Notes: generated by a model from the sequence alone, not told the origin. Shown: positions 8,392 to 17,345, counted from the first letter of the stretch. The stretch: DNA of 64,000 nt from CAVUAT01 sp963739545 (GCA_963739545.1 CAVUAT010000011.1:248001-312000), one strand, 5' to 3'. Made by a program: numbers and translations.

Positions 8392-9318
8392 ATGCTTGAT
8401 GTCAAGCGGATGAGCGTGCTGCGCGAGGTCGTCGCCCGCGGCTCCTTCTCGGCCGCTGCCGACGCGCTGCACCTGTCGCAGTCGGCGGTGAGCCAGCAGG
8501 TCGCCGCGCTGGAGCGCGAGGTGGGGCTGCAGCTGCTCGAGCGCACGAGCGACGGGCCGAAGCTGACCGCGGCGGGCGAGAAGCTCGTCGCCCACGCCGA
8601 CGCCGTGATCTCCCGCCTCGACGAGGCCGAGCGCGAGCTCGCCGAGATCGCGGGCCTCGAGGGCGGGCGCCTGCGGCTGATCAGCTTCCCCACAGCGAGC
8701 GCGACCCTGATGACGCTGGCCATGTCCGAGTTCAAGCGGCGCCATCCCCAGATCGAGCTCCAGTTCGCCGAGGGCGAGCCCGAAACCTCGGTGCCTGCCG
8801 TGAAGCGCGGCGAGTACGACATCGCGCTCGCGTTCGACTACGTCGACATCGCCGAGGACTTCGGCCGCGACCTCGAGGCCGAGATGATCTACACGGACCC
8901 GATGCGGGTGGCGCTCGCGCCGGGTCACCCGCTCGCCGCGTCCAGGAAGGTGCGCATCGCCGACCTCGCCGACGAGGACTGGCTCTGCGGGGACCGGCCG
9001 AGCTCGTGTCGCGCGCACGTGATCGCGGCCTGCCGCGCCGCCGGCTTCGAGCCGCGCATCTCCTTCGAGAGCGACGACTACCAGGTGATCCAGGGCCTCG
9101 TCGCCGCAGGGCTGGGGGTCGGCCTGCTCCCGACCCTCGCCTATCAAGACCCGAGCGTCGTGCTGCGCGAGATCGCCGGGAAGGAGCCGACCAGGCGCAT
9201 CTGGGCGGTCAGCCGCCCGAGCGAGTCGCGCTCGCCGGCGGCTGAGGAGATGCTGGCCATCCTGCGCTCCGTGGGGGAGTCCTACGGTCGCGAGCACGGG
9301 CTCCGATCCGTCGCCTAG
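8392..9318 (+). CDS. LysR-family transcriptional regulator
   Basis: 308 residues. N-terminal winged helix-turn-helix at 1-60 (FSAAADALHLSQSAVSQQVA, LTAAGEKLVAHAD), a linker helix, then the effector-binding domain with GGRLRLISFPTASATLM and a late VIQGLVAAGLGVGLLPTLA, a typical LysR C-terminal pattern. ATG 8392 lies directly after a dyad. The effector cannot be deduced. The likely targets are itself and the divergent gene at 7912-8289, which is the usual arrangement for this family. Confidence 0.93.
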   Translation: MLDVKRMSVLREVVARGSFSAAADALHLSQSAVSQQVAALEREVGLQLLERTSDGPKLTAAGEKLVAHADAVISRLDEAERELAEIAGLEGGRLRLISFPTASATLMTLAMSEFKRRHPQIELQFAEGEPETSVPAVKRGEYDIALAFDYVDIAEDFGRDLEAEMIYTDPMRVALAPGHPLAASRKVRIADLADEDWLCGDRPSSCRAHVIAACRAAGFEPRISFESDDYQVIQGLVAAGLGVGLLPTLAYQDPSVVLREIAGKEPTRRIWAVSRPSESRSPAAEEMLAILRSVGESYGREHGLRSVA

Positions 9319-9451
9319 AGACAGGGGGCTCGCCCCGCTGCACGATTCCTTGCAGGCGCAAGATCGCGCCTGGGGACCGCGACGAACGGCTGGCAGTGTG
9401 TAAGCGTCCGCTAACGTTTTCGCGGGCACGACGACCCCAGGGAGCGGACAG

Positions 9452-10442
9452 GTGCGACCAAATTTCAAGATCGGTGCCGCGATCGCGAGCGCGAGCGCCC
9501 TCGTTGCCGTGGGCGGAATCGCCGTCGCGGGCGCGGCCGATCCCGGCCTCGAGGCGAAAATCGACTCCGCCGAGTCCGAGGCGTCGCTGATCTCGCAGCG
9601 GATCTCATCCCAGTCCGCCCAGATCTCCGAGCTCGAGGCCGAGGCTGCCGCTGCGGCGGCGCGCGAGGCGGAGCTCCAGTCCCAGCTCCGCGACGCGACC
9701 GCCCGCTCGAGCGAGCTGAGCGACGACCTGCTCGCGGCCGAGCGCGAGCTCGAGGTCGTGCGGGCTCGCTATGACCGCTCGGTCGGAGTGCTCGCAGACC
9801 GCCTCGTGGCGATCTACAAGTCGCCCGACCCGGACCTGCTCGCGGTCATCCTCGAGGCCTCCGATTACGCGGAGATTCAGAGCCGCGCAGAGTACGTGGA
9901 GGCGCTTACCGATGCCGACCAGCAGATCGCCGAGCGGGTGACGACGCTTCGCGAAGAGGTCGACGGCCGCTACGAGGAGATCTCGGGCATCAAGGATGGG
10001 ATCGACCAGCAGAGCCGCAGGCTCGACGAGGCGCAGCAGCAGATCGCGGCCGAGCACGCCGCCGCGGCGCAGCGGGCGGACGAGATCGCGGCCGCACGCG
10101 CCGACGCCGAAGGCGCGCTCGCAGAGCTCCAGCAGCAGATCTCGGGCTGGGAGCTCGAGGTCCGAAAGGCCGCTGCGGCCGAGATCTCCGAAGGCGGTGA
10201 CGAGGCGTTCCTCGGCGGGCCGTACTCCGATCCCGACCTACATCGTGATGTGCGAGTCAGGCGGCAACTACGGCGCGCTGAACCCCTCGAGCGGCGCCGG
10301 CGGCGCGTACCAGATCATCCCGTCCACCTGGCGCGCCTACGGAGGCCGGGGCCTCCCGCACGAGGCCTCCAAGGCCGAGCAGGACCGCATCGCGGCGATC
10401 ATCTGGCGCGAGGACGGCCCCGGCGCCTGGTCCTGCGCATGA
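9452..10442 (+). CDS. Secreted coiled-coil protein with Rpf/transglycosylase-like C-terminus, apparently frameshifted
   Basis: GTG 9452 (GGGAGCGG upstream) opens a signal peptide and a long coiled coil (about residues 30-250, QISELEAEAAAAAAREAEL) like the PcsB/CwlO-type N-terminal domain. In the first frame the protein then becomes low-complexity at about 10230. In the +1 frame the sequence continues sensibly as IPTYIVMCESGGNYGALN, GAGGAYQIIPSTWRAYGG and ends at TGA 10440-10442. That is a resuscitation-promoting-factor/lytic transglycosylase-like domain with the catalytic Glu in CESGG. One extra base near 10229 would explain it: sequencing error, real mutation or recoding. Expected role: peptidoglycan remodelling outside the cell. 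Confidence 0.72.
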
Positions 10443-10533
10443 GCGTCCCCTCCCGCGCGTAAGTGCGCTCGAAGTTAGCCGGGCTCCCGCTGCGGGTAGC
10501 TTCTCGAGACAACTTCGACCGAAGGGGACACCT

Positions 10534-11043
10534 ATGGCGACCGCCACGAACTCAACCGGCATCCTGGGCGAGGAGAGCCTCGACAAGCGCGAGGAGATCG
10601 TCGACCTGCTGAAGAAGGCCTACTGGATGGAGCTCGAGACCGTGATGAGCTACATCGCCAACTCCGTGAACCCCGACGGCGTCCGCGCTCAGGAGATCAA
10701 GGAGGCCCTCGAGGAGGACATCACCGAGGAGCTCGGCCACGCGCAGCAGTACGCGGCGCGCATCAAGGAGCTCTACGGCGTCGTCCCGGGCTCCGAGGAG
10801 TTCAGCGCCGAGCAGAGCTACCTGCAGCCGCCCGAGCACCAGACCGATGTCGTCCACATCGTGCGCGGCGTGATCGAGGCCGAGACCGGCGCGATCGAGC
10901 ACTACACGAGGATCATCGAAGTGACTGACGGCGTCGACCCCGTGACCCAGGACATGGTGATCGCGATCCTCGCCGACGAGCAGGGCCACCGCCGCCTGTT
11001 CGAGGGCTTCATGCGCGAGTACGAAGCAGAGGGCCTCGCCTGA
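10534..11043 (+). CDS. Ferritin-like/bacterioferritin-family protein
   Basis: 169 residues, four-helix bundle. Carboxylate and His ligands occur in the ferritin pattern: MELETVMSY, EELGHAQQY, IEAETGAIEHY and LADEQGHRRLFEGF, giving two E...ExxH sets for a di-iron site. Ferritin-like proteins of this size store iron or act as oxidases. AAGGGGA lies 6-8 nt before ATG 10534. No ferredoxin or peroxidase neighbour helps to specify the role. Confidence 0.88.
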   Translation: MATATNSTGILGEESLDKREEIVDLLKKAYWMELETVMSYIANSVNPDGVRAQEIKEALEEDITEELGHAQQYAARIKELYGVVPGSEEFSAEQSYLQPPEHQTDVVHIVRGVIEAETGAIEHYTRIIEVTDGVDPVTQDMVIAILADEQGHRRLFEGFMREYEAEGLA

Positions 11044-11076
11044 GCCGACCGCTGCGGCCGACGGCTTCGCCATCAG

Positions 11077-11112
11077 CCGGCACGTCCTCAGCTTCGCTTC
11101 CGGGCGTGCCGG
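11077..11112 (+). terminator. Hairpin after ferritin-like gene
   Basis: Perfect 8-bp stem CCGGCACG / CGTGCCGG with a 20-nt loop, 34 bp after the stop codon and before the convergent sixA stop. There is no clear T-run, so intrinsic termination is only likely. Confidence 0.4.
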
Positions 11113-11160
11113 GTCGCAATGCGTTCGCGGGGGACTCAGACTCCTAGGTCTCGCGAGGTT

Positions 11161-11598
11161 CTACGAGGCGAGGACCCTGAGGTCCTTCGGGCTGTACAGC
11201 GCGTGGAGCAAATGGTCGTCGAAGGCGGCCATTCCGCCTTTGCGCAGCTTCACGCGGGAACCCGTGGTGAGGGCGATCGCCCGCGAGAAGTCAGGCTCGT
11301 GGCCGACGAGCAGAACCTCGCCGCGGCCCGCCGCGAGGTCGGCGGGGTCGAAGTCGCCGCCGCGCAGGCGTTCGTCGACCTCCACCTCGACGCCGAGTGC
11401 CTCGGCAGCGATCTCGGCTGTCTCGCGGGCGCGCAGCTTGGGGCTCGCGATGCAGGCCCCGATCTCGACGCCGAGGGCCGCCAGCGCGCGGCCGGCATCG
11501 CGAGACTGCCGACGGCCCTTCTTGGTCAGCGCGCGGCTCGCGTCATCGGCGCCGGGTGCGGCGTCCTCGGCGTCTCCGTGTCTCAGCAGCCAGATCAC
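11161..11598 (-). CDS. sixA: SixA-like phosphohistidine phosphatase (histidine phosphatase superfamily)
   Basis: 145 residues from GTG 11598, selected because it places the catalytic RHG at residues 6-8 (VIWLLRHGDAED), as in SixA. Further family motifs are LTKKGRRQSRDAG, SPKLRARETAEIAAEALG and VLLVGHEPDFS, which holds the second catalytic His. SixA-type enzymes remove phosphate from phosphohistidine; in actinobacteria the substrate is generally unknown. It is divergent from dnaE with 95 bp between the chosen starts. Further in-frame GTG codons upstream (11646, 11655) are possible starts. Confidence 0.85.
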   Translation of the reverse strand: MIWLLRHGDAEDAAPGADDASRALTKKGRRQSRDAGRALAALGVEIGACIASPKLRARETAEIAAEALGVEVEVDERLRGGDFDPADLAAGRGEVLLVGHEPDFSRAIALTTGSRVKLRKGGMAAFDDHLLHALYSPKDLRVLAS

Positions 11599-11693
11599 GA
11601 TGGGGTCGGCGCGTCGCTCATAGCCCCGTAAATACCGCAAAGTCACCTTCGTCACACCCGGGTTGCATCTGGCCTGCTTGGCATGATCGCCAG

Positions 11694-14600
11694 GTGAGCG
11701 CACCCGGGGTCGCACATCTGCACGTCCACAGCGAGTACTCGCTGCTCGACGGCGCGTGCAAGCTCAGCCCCCGCAAGAAGAACAAGAAGGGCGAGCTGAT
11801 CGGGCGGAAGTCCCTCGCCGAGCGCGCCGCCGAGCTCGACATGCCGGCCCTCGGGCTCACCGACCACGGCGTCATGAACGGCGCGGTTGAGCACTACAAG
11901 GCCTGCCGCGACGTCGGGATCAAGCCGATCATCGGGGTCGAGGCCTACCTCGTCTCCGACCGCGAGGCGGTCAAGTCGCAATCGCGCTACGAGCGGAACC
12001 ACCTGACGCTGATGGCGCATAACGACGTGGGGTTCCGCAACCTCGTCATGCTGAGCTCGGCCGGCTTCCTCGAGGGCTTCTCGCGCGGTAAGCCGAACCT
12101 CGACATGGAGTTGCTCTCGCGCCACTCCGAGGGCGTGATCGCGCTCACCGGCTGCCTGCAGTCGCGCTTCTGCCGCCGCATCGTCGAAGACCGGCCCGCC
12201 GACGCGCGTGCCCACGCCGACGAGCTGCTCCAGGTCTTCGGCCAAGACCAGGTCTACTTCGAGCTGCAGCGCAACGGGATCCCGGAGCAGGACAAGGCGA
12301 ACGAGGGGATCGTCAAGGTCGCCCGCGAGGTCGGCAGGCCCCTGGTCGCGACGGCGGACGTCCACTACCTGCACCGCGACGACTACGACAACCACGCCGC
12401 CCTGCTCTGCGTGCAGACGAAGTCGACGGTCGCCGAGCCGAAGCTGAGCTTCGACACGAACGAGTTCTTCCTGAAGAGCGCGGACGAGATGGTGGCCGAC
12501 TTCTCGGACTGGCCCGAGGCCGTCCCGAACACGCTCGAGATCGCCGAGCGCTGCGAGGTCGAGATGGAGCTCGGCGGTCTGTTGCTGCCGCGATATGAGA
12601 CCGGCGACGATTCCGAGCCTGGCGAGATGCTGCGCCGGCTCTGCGACGAAGGGATGCGCGCCCGCTACGGCGACCCCTTGCCTGCCGAGGCCGCCGAGAG
12701 GCTCGACTTCGAGCTCGGGGTGATCAAGGAGATGGGCTTTGAGTCCTACTTCCTGATCGTCTGGGACTTCGTCCGCTACGCGAAGCAGAACGGCGTCGCC
12801 GTCGGCCCCGGCCGCGGCTCGGCGGCCGGCTCGATCGTCTCCTACGTGCTCGACATCACCGACATCGACCCGATCGCCAACGGGCTGCTGTTCGAGCGCT
12901 TCCTGAACCCCGGCCGCAAGTCGATGCCGGACATCGACATCGACTTCTCGGTCCGCGGCCGCGAGCGCGTCATCCACTACGTCCAGGAGAAGTACGGGCG
13001 CGAGTGCGTCGCGCAGATCATCACCTTCGGCAAGATGGCCCCTCGCCAGGCGACCCGCGACGCCGCCCGCGTGCTCGGCTACGACTACGTGATCGGCGAC
13101 CGGCTGGCGAAGCAGATTCCCGAGCCGATCATGGGCCGCTCTCCCAGCTTCGATGAGTGCCTGCGCTCGGGCCAGGAGCTGCGCCGCACCTACGACACCG
13201 ACGCCGACGCGAAGAAGATCATCGAGGTCGCCAAGGGGCTCGAAGGGGTCGTCCGCAACAACTCGATCCACGCCGCGGCCGTGGTCATCTCGGATCGCCC
13301 GCTGCACGAGATCGTCCCCCTCCAGCTCGCCGAGGACCGGGGTTCCGCGGCGAACGGGAACGGGAACGGCGGGGGCGCAAAGCCGGAGCGGGCCTACAAG
13401 ATGGTCACGCAGTACTCGATGGGCCCCATCGAGGAGATCGGGCTGCTGAAGATGGACTTTCTCGGCCTGCGAAACCTCGACGTGATCGAGGACGCGGTCG
13501 ACATCATCGAGCGCTCGAGCGAGACGGAGCTGAACATCAAGGACCTTCCACTCGACGACCTCGCCACGTACGAGATGCTCGCGCGCGGTGAGTCGATCGG
13601 AGTCTTCCAATTCGAGTCCGATGGCATGCGCGACGCGCTGCGAAGCGTGAAGCCGACCGAGTTCTCCGACCTCGTCGCGCTGGTGTCGCTCTACCGGCCC
13701 GGCGCGATGGCCTACATCCCGCAGTACGCGCGCGGGAAGAAGAGCCCGGCTTCGGTCACCTACCCGGACCCCCGCCTGCGCTCGATCACCGAGTCGACCT
13801 ACGGCTGCGTGATCTACCAGGAGCAACTGATGGAGATCGCCAAGCAGATGGCCGGTTTCAGCCCCGCTCGAGCCGACGACCTGCGCAAGGCGATCGGCAA
13901 GAAGAAGCGCGACCTGATGGCGACTATCCGGGATGAATTTCTAGCGGGCCTCCAGGCCTCGGGGACCAAGGACAACGTGGCGAAGGACCTGTGGTCGCTG
14001 ATGGAGGCGGCCGCCGACTATTCCTTCAACCGCAGCCACGCGGCCTGTTACGCGCTGATCGCCTATCGGACGGCGTGGCTTCGGGCCAACTACCCCGCCG
14101 AGTACATGGCGGCGCTGATCTCGTCGGTGATGTCGACCAAGGACAAGGTCCCGTTCTTCGTCAATCGCTGCGACGAGATGGGGCTCGACGTGCTGCCGCC
14201 CGACGTCAACACCTCCGACCACGGGTTCGTCGTCTCGGGCAAGAGCATCCGCTTCGGCCTCGACGCGGTCAAGAACGTGGGCCACGCCGCGGTGCAGGCA
14301 ATCATCGCGGCCCGCACCGAGGGCGGCGACTTCGAGTCGATCTACGACTTCTGCGAGCGGGTCGACAATCGCACCGTCAACAAGCGCGCGGTGGAGTGCC
14401 TGATCAAGTGCGGAGCGCTCGACTCCACCGGCGCCACCCGCAAGGGAATGGTCGACGCGCTGCCGATGGCCGCCGCTGCCGGCCAGAAGGCGCAGGAGGA
14501 CTCGCGCCTCGGCCAGGGCTCGATCTTCGACCTCGGGGCCGGGAGCGCCTCAGACGCGTCCTCGGCCAGCTCACAGCACCCCCCGGTCGGTCTCGCCGAG

Positions 14601-15260
14601 TACGAGAAGAACGAGCTGCTCAGCCTCGAGAAGGACACGCTCGGCACGTTCCTCTCCTCGCATCCGATCGCGGACGTGCGCGACGCGCTTCGCGCAGCGG
14701 TCGACTGCCCGATCTCGGACCTCGGCTCCAAGGCGGATGGCTCCTTCGTCAAGGTCGGCGGCATCGTCACCGAGTTCAAGCGCCACAAGACGAAGAGCGG
14801 CTCGACGATGGCCTTCGCGACTCTCGACGACATCGAGGGCCAGGTCGAGATGCTCGTGCTCGGCAAGACGTATGAGGCATCCATCGATTTCCTCGCCGTC
14901 GACGCCGTCGTCACCGTGCGAGGGCGTCTCGACCATCAGGAGCGCGGGCAGACGAAGCTGATCGCGCAGGAGGTCGAGCTCTTCGAGCCGACCGAGGACG
15001 AGGTCGCGCGCGCCCGCAAGGCGCGCGCCGACGGCCCGATCGTGCTACGCATCGACGCCGCGGCATTCGGCCCCTCGCTGATCGACGAGCTGAAGACGGT
15101 GTTCGAGAGCTTCCCTGGGGAGTCCGAGGTCGAGCTTGAGATGAGCACCCGCGAGGGCAAGCGCCGCCTCCGCTTCGGCGACGGCTACCGCGTCCGTCCC
15201 TCGGCCGCGCTGCGCGCCGAGCTCAGCGCGCTGGTCGGCGCCGGGGCCCAGGCCGCCTAG
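11694..15260 (+). CDS. dnaE: DNA polymerase III alpha subunit
   Basis: 1188 residues from GTG 11694, the usual length of actinobacterial DnaE1. An N-terminal PHP domain starts at once (HLHVHSEYSLLDGA, GLTDHGVMNGA). The polymerase core has GPGRGSAAGSIVSYVLDITD and the catalytic PDIDIDF at 412-418, and EQLMEIAKQMAGFSPARAD in the fingers. A helix-hairpin-helix region and a C-terminal OB fold follow (VGGIVTEFKRHKTKSGSTMA). This is the replicative polymerase. A hairpin lies just after the stop. The gene stands alone in its direction, with the divergent sixA upstream. Confidence 0.97.
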   Translation: MSAPGVAHLHVHSEYSLLDGACKLSPRKKNKKGELIGRKSLAERAAELDMPALGLTDHGVMNGAVEHYKACRDVGIKPIIGVEAYLVSDREAVKSQSRYERNHLTLMAHNDVGFRNLVMLSSAGFLEGFSRGKPNLDMELLSRHSEGVIALTGCLQSRFCRRIVEDRPADARAHADELLQVFGQDQVYFELQRNGIPEQDKANEGIVKVAREVGRPLVATADVHYLHRDDYDNHAALLCVQTKSTVAEPKLSFDTNEFFLKSADEMVADFSDWPEAVPNTLEIAERCEVEMELGGLLLPRYETGDDSEPGEMLRRLCDEGMRARYGDPLPAEAAERLDFELGVIKEMGFESYFLIVWDFVRYAKQNGVAVGPGRGSAAGSIVSYVLDITDIDPIANGLLFERFLNPGRKSMPDIDIDFSVRGRERVIHYVQEKYGRECVAQIITFGKMAPRQATRDAARVLGYDYVIGDRLAKQIPEPIMGRSPSFDECLRSGQELRRTYDTDADAKKIIEVAKGLEGVVRNNSIHAAAVVISDRPLHEIVPLQLAEDRGSAANGNGNGGGAKPERAYKMVTQYSMGPIEEIGLLKMDFLGLRNLDVIEDAVDIIERSSETELNIKDLPLDDLATYEMLARGESIGVFQFESDGMRDALRSVKPTEFSDLVALVSLYRPGAMAYIPQYARGKKSPASVTYPDPRLRSITESTYGCVIYQEQLMEIAKQMAGFSPARADDLRKAIGKKKRDLMATIRDEFLAGLQASGTKDNVAKDLWSLMEAAADYSFNRSHAACYALIAYRTAWLRANYPAEYMAALISSVMSTKDKVPFFVNRCDEMGLDVLPPDVNTSDHGFVVSGKSIRFGLDAVKNVGHAAVQAIIAARTEGGDFESIYDFCERVDNRTVNKRAVECLIKCGALDSTGATRKGMVDALPMAAAAGQKAQEDSRLGQGSIFDLGAGSASDASSASSQHPPVGLAEYEKNELLSLEKDTLGTFLSSHPIADVRDALRAAVDCPISDLGSKADGSFVKVGGIVTEFKRHKTKSGSTMAFATLDDIEGQVEMLVLGKTYEASIDFLAVDAVVTVRGRLDHQERGQTKLIAQEVELFEPTEDEVARARKARADGPIVLRIDAAAFGPSLIDELKTVFESFPGESEVELEMSTREGKRRLRFGDGYRVRPSAALRAELSALVGAGAQAA

Positions 15261-15271
15261 AGGGCTGATGT

Positions 15272-15313
15272 GGGTTATCCGCGCACGCGGATGACGCCGC
15301 ACGCGCGTAACCC
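15272..15313 (+). terminator. Nested hairpins after dnaE
   Basis: Directly after the dnaE stop lie a tight palindrome ATCCGCG-CA-CGCGGAT (15277-15292) and an outer pair GGGTTA (15272-15277) / TAACCC (15308-15313). It is a plausible transcription terminator without a T-run. Confidence 0.4.
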
Positions 15314-15414
15314 CCGTCAACCCGCTAGCACGCCGCGGCGCCGCCCGCAACCCCAGCTTTGATACCCGCCTATCGCCCTCCCATTGGCGTCCGATCTCGT
15401 CTTAGACTCCGCCT

Positions 15415-15816
15415 GTGCCCGCAGAGCAGAGACAGCAGCGAACGGCGGCAGGCGAGTGTCGGCAGTGCCGTGGGTTCTGCGACAAGCTGATCGAGCCCGC
15501 TGGCTGCATCGCCGTCGGCTGTCGCTTCCTCTACTCCTATGAGGACATCAGCACCGGCAGCCGCTTCATGGGCTGCATGCAGAAGGTCTTCAAGGGCGAG
15601 ATCGACCTTGACATGTTCCTGTTCGCCGAGCGGGCCGGCGGTTATGGCGGCATCAAGATGAACGCCGACCCGCTGCCCCAGTGCCAATTCTCGGTCGAGA
15701 CGGCCTACGAGGGCGAGGGCCCCGCCTTCGAATGCGTGAACCGCCGCTTCTTCGACTGCGCGGACGACGGCCCCGAGGGCATTCGCGCGTTCGACGTCCG
15801 CAACGCGCTGATGTAG
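15415..15816 (+). CDS. Cysteine-rich conserved protein, unknown function
   Basis: 133 residues from GTG 15415, with ten Cys residues concentrated as ECRQCRGFCDKLIEPAGC, VGCRFLY, FMGCMQKVF, QCQFSV, FECVNRRFFDC. The spacing suggests metal or Fe-S binding in the cytoplasm (no signal peptide). I recall similar proteins as conserved hypotheticals in Actinobacteria, but no function is known to me. It stands alone between dnaE and the convergent LPVTG gene. Confidence 0.7.
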   Translation: MPAEQRQQRTAAGECRQCRGFCDKLIEPAGCIAVGCRFLYSYEDISTGSRFMGCMQKVFKGEIDLDMFLFAERAGGYGGIKMNADPLPQCQFSVETAYEGEGPAFECVNRRFFDCADDGPEGIRAFDVRNALM

Positions 15817-15847
15817 CGCAGCGACCCTGCGGCACGAAAGCGCCGGG

Positions 15848-16171
15848 TCAGCCGACCGGTCTCCGCGGCGCGGACAGCCTGCGCAGCAGGAATACCGTGG
15901 CAGCCAGCATCAAAGTGACTCCGCCGAGGATCAGAAGGTCCAAGCCGGTGACCGGAAGCGAGCCGATGTTGCTCCTCAAGCCTGTGCGCTCGTCGGCCGA
16001 CCCAGGCTCACCGCCCTCAGCCGGAATCGGAGCCGTGGGATTCGGAGCCGTGTACTGGCTCTCCGCGGGATTCATCGAATCCTGAGCGGGTGCAGGGGAC
16101 GCGAACGAGGCAGCCGCGACCAGCGCCGCGACGAGAATGAGCCCGAGACGGGCTTGAGTTGGGTTGCGCAA
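15848..16171 (-). CDS. Small LPxTG-anchored surface protein (LPVTG), paralogue of 2703-3029
   Basis: From TTG 16171 the product has 107 residues and aligns end to end with the 108-residue LPFTG protein: signal peptide ending PAPAQ at 30, QYTAPN at 39-44, sorting signal SLPVTGLDLL with LPVTG at 72-76, a hydrophobic helix and a basic tail RRLSAPRRP. An in-frame ATG at 16240 would add 23 basic residues before the signal peptide, which is less likely. The mature part is only about 40 residues, here Pro/acidic rather than Gly/Ser-rich. It is a probable substrate of a sortase such as the one at 5648-6337. It is divergent from the DUF11/RTX gene. Confidence 0.8.
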   Translation of the reverse strand: MRNPTQARLGLILVAALVAAASFASPAPAQDSMNPAESQYTAPNPTAPIPAEGGEPGSADERTGLRSNIGSLPVTGLDLLILGGVTLMLAATVFLLRRLSAPRRPVG

Positions 16172-16173
16172 TC

Positions 16174-16203
16174 TCTTTGCCCTGGAATTTCTTTGCCCTG
16201 GAA
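16174..16203. repeat. Tandem 14-bp direct repeat in the leader of the LPVTG gene
   Basis: TCTTTGCCCTGGAA occurs at 16174-16187 and again at 16190-16203 (period 16). Read on the minus strand it lies immediately upstream of the TTG start, so the repeat is in the 5' leader and may be a duplicated control or ribosome-access site, or chance slippage. Confidence 0.4.
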
Positions 16204-16237
16204 GTGGAGCGACGCGTCTGTGTCCGCTCACTCGATA

Positions 16238-16259
16238 CAAGCGCCGTCGAGGGCGCTTG
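16238..16259. promoter_or_regulatory. Inverted repeat CAAGCGCC-N6-GGCGCTTG in a divergent gap
   Basis: Perfect 8-bp arms in the 239-bp region between the LPVTG gene (minus) and the DUF11/RTX gene (plus), followed by two GTTACT direct repeats at 16261 and 16272. It is a possible shared operator for the two surface-protein genes. Confidence 0.35.
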
Positions 16260-16410
16260 GGTTACTCGTCGGTTACTTGAGCGTTGGACATGAGCCGGTC
16301 TTCGCCCGGGCCCCGTAACCAATCGCGAATCCCCGGCGCTGTAGGGAGGTACATGGCCTTCGCGCCAGGGAACGCGGCCCACAAAGGGCCCGCAAGAACA
16401 GGAGGAAGAG

Positions 16411-17295
16411 ATGAACACGGACGTCTCCAGCCGGCGCTTGGGCGGACTTCAGATGGTCGGCCTGGCAGGAACGGTCTTCGCCGCGCTCGTCCTGATGATG
16501 GTCGGCCCGGGCAGCGCGACGGCAGCCGTAGGGCCGACGGATCTCGTCTTGACCAAGAGCGACAGCGCCGACCCGGCTATTCAGGGCGATAACTTCAGCT
16601 ACACGATCGCGGCGCGCAACCAGGGAGCCAACGACGCCTCAGCCGTGGTCGTCACCGACACGCTGCCAGCGGACGTCGACTACATCTCGTCCTCGGCGAC
16701 GGCCGGCAGCTGTCAGCGGACAGGCGCCAACGTCACCTGCAACCTCGGCCAGGTCAACGCCGGGGTCACCGCCACCGTGACGATCGTGGTCAAGGCGAAG
16801 AGGACAGGAACCGCCTCGAACACCGCCACGGTTGCCAGCGTCGACGACACGAACGCAGCGAACAACCAGGACACCGAAACCACGGTGATCAACAAGAAGC
16901 CGACCGGCAAGAAGCCGAAGAAGCCGAAGGGCGCCACCTGCGCCGCGCCGACCATCTCGGGTACCGCAGGTAACGACGTCCTCGTGGGCACGGCGGGCGC
17001 GGACGTCATTCGCGGGTTCGCCGGCAACGACCGGATCTTCGGCGGCGGCGGCAACGACCTGATCTGCGCTGACATCGGTGTGGACCGGGCGGTCGGCGGA
17101 ACCGGCGCCGACACGATGGTCGGCGGTCCAGGCCGCGACAGGTTGCTCGGCGGCGGCGGTGGTGACCTGATCCGAGGTAAGGCCGGCCGGGATGTGCTCC
17201 GCGGGCAGCGCGGTGGCGACATCCTCAACGGAGGCCGTAACCGCGACAGCTGCAAGGGCGGGGCGGGACGCGACACGCTCCGCAGCTGCCCCTAG
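16411..17295 (+). CDS. Secreted DUF11 protein with C-terminal RTX-type calcium-binding repeats
   Basis: 294 residues. AGGAGGAAGAG precedes ATG 16411. After an N-terminal export signal (about 1-38) comes one DUF11/conserved-repeat Ig-like domain (DLVLTKSDSADPAIQGDNFS, VVVTDTLPADVDYISSSATA, TVTIVVKAKRTGTASNTATV), a Lys/Pro linker (KKPTGKKPKKPKG) and about six hemolysin-type nonapeptides (GTAGNDVLVGTAGADVIRG, GGTGADTMVGGPGRDRLLGG). The Cys at the C-terminus probably form disulphides. Such proteins are extracellular and calcium-stabilised, and often adhesive or structural. It is followed by a strong terminator hairpin. Confidence 0.87.
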   Translation: MNTDVSSRRLGGLQMVGLAGTVFAALVLMMVGPGSATAAVGPTDLVLTKSDSADPAIQGDNFSYTIAARNQGANDASAVVVTDTLPADVDYISSSATAGSCQRTGANVTCNLGQVNAGVTATVTIVVKAKRTGTASNTATVASVDDTNAANNQDTETTVINKKPTGKKPKKPKGATCAAPTISGTAGNDVLVGTAGADVIRGFAGNDRIFGGGGNDLICADIGVDRAVGGTGADTMVGGPGRDRLLGGGGGDLIRGKAGRDVLRGQRGGDILNGGRNRDSCKGGAGRDTLRSCP

Positions 17296-17318
17296 CCGAG
17301 CGGAACGCATCGGCGGCG

Positions 17319-17345
17319 CCGGTGGCTCCTTCACGGAGCCACCGG
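17319..17345. terminator. Strong bidirectional hairpin between RTX gene and nfo
   Basis: CCGGTGGCTCC / GGAGCCACCGG, a perfect 11-bp stem with the 5-nt loop TTCAC, in the 84-bp gap between two convergent genes. It is suited to terminate both. Confidence 0.65.

Noticed and set aside
10200..10260. Programmed +1 frameshift in the lytic-protein gene
   Set aside because: No slippery run, stop codon at the site or downstream structure is evident; error or mutation is simpler.
11652..13826. Long open frame on the minus strand, antisense to dnaE (about 720 codons)
   Set aside because: Its product is a Val/Asp/Arg-rich string without domains, a normal consequence of high GC on the strand opposite a real gene.
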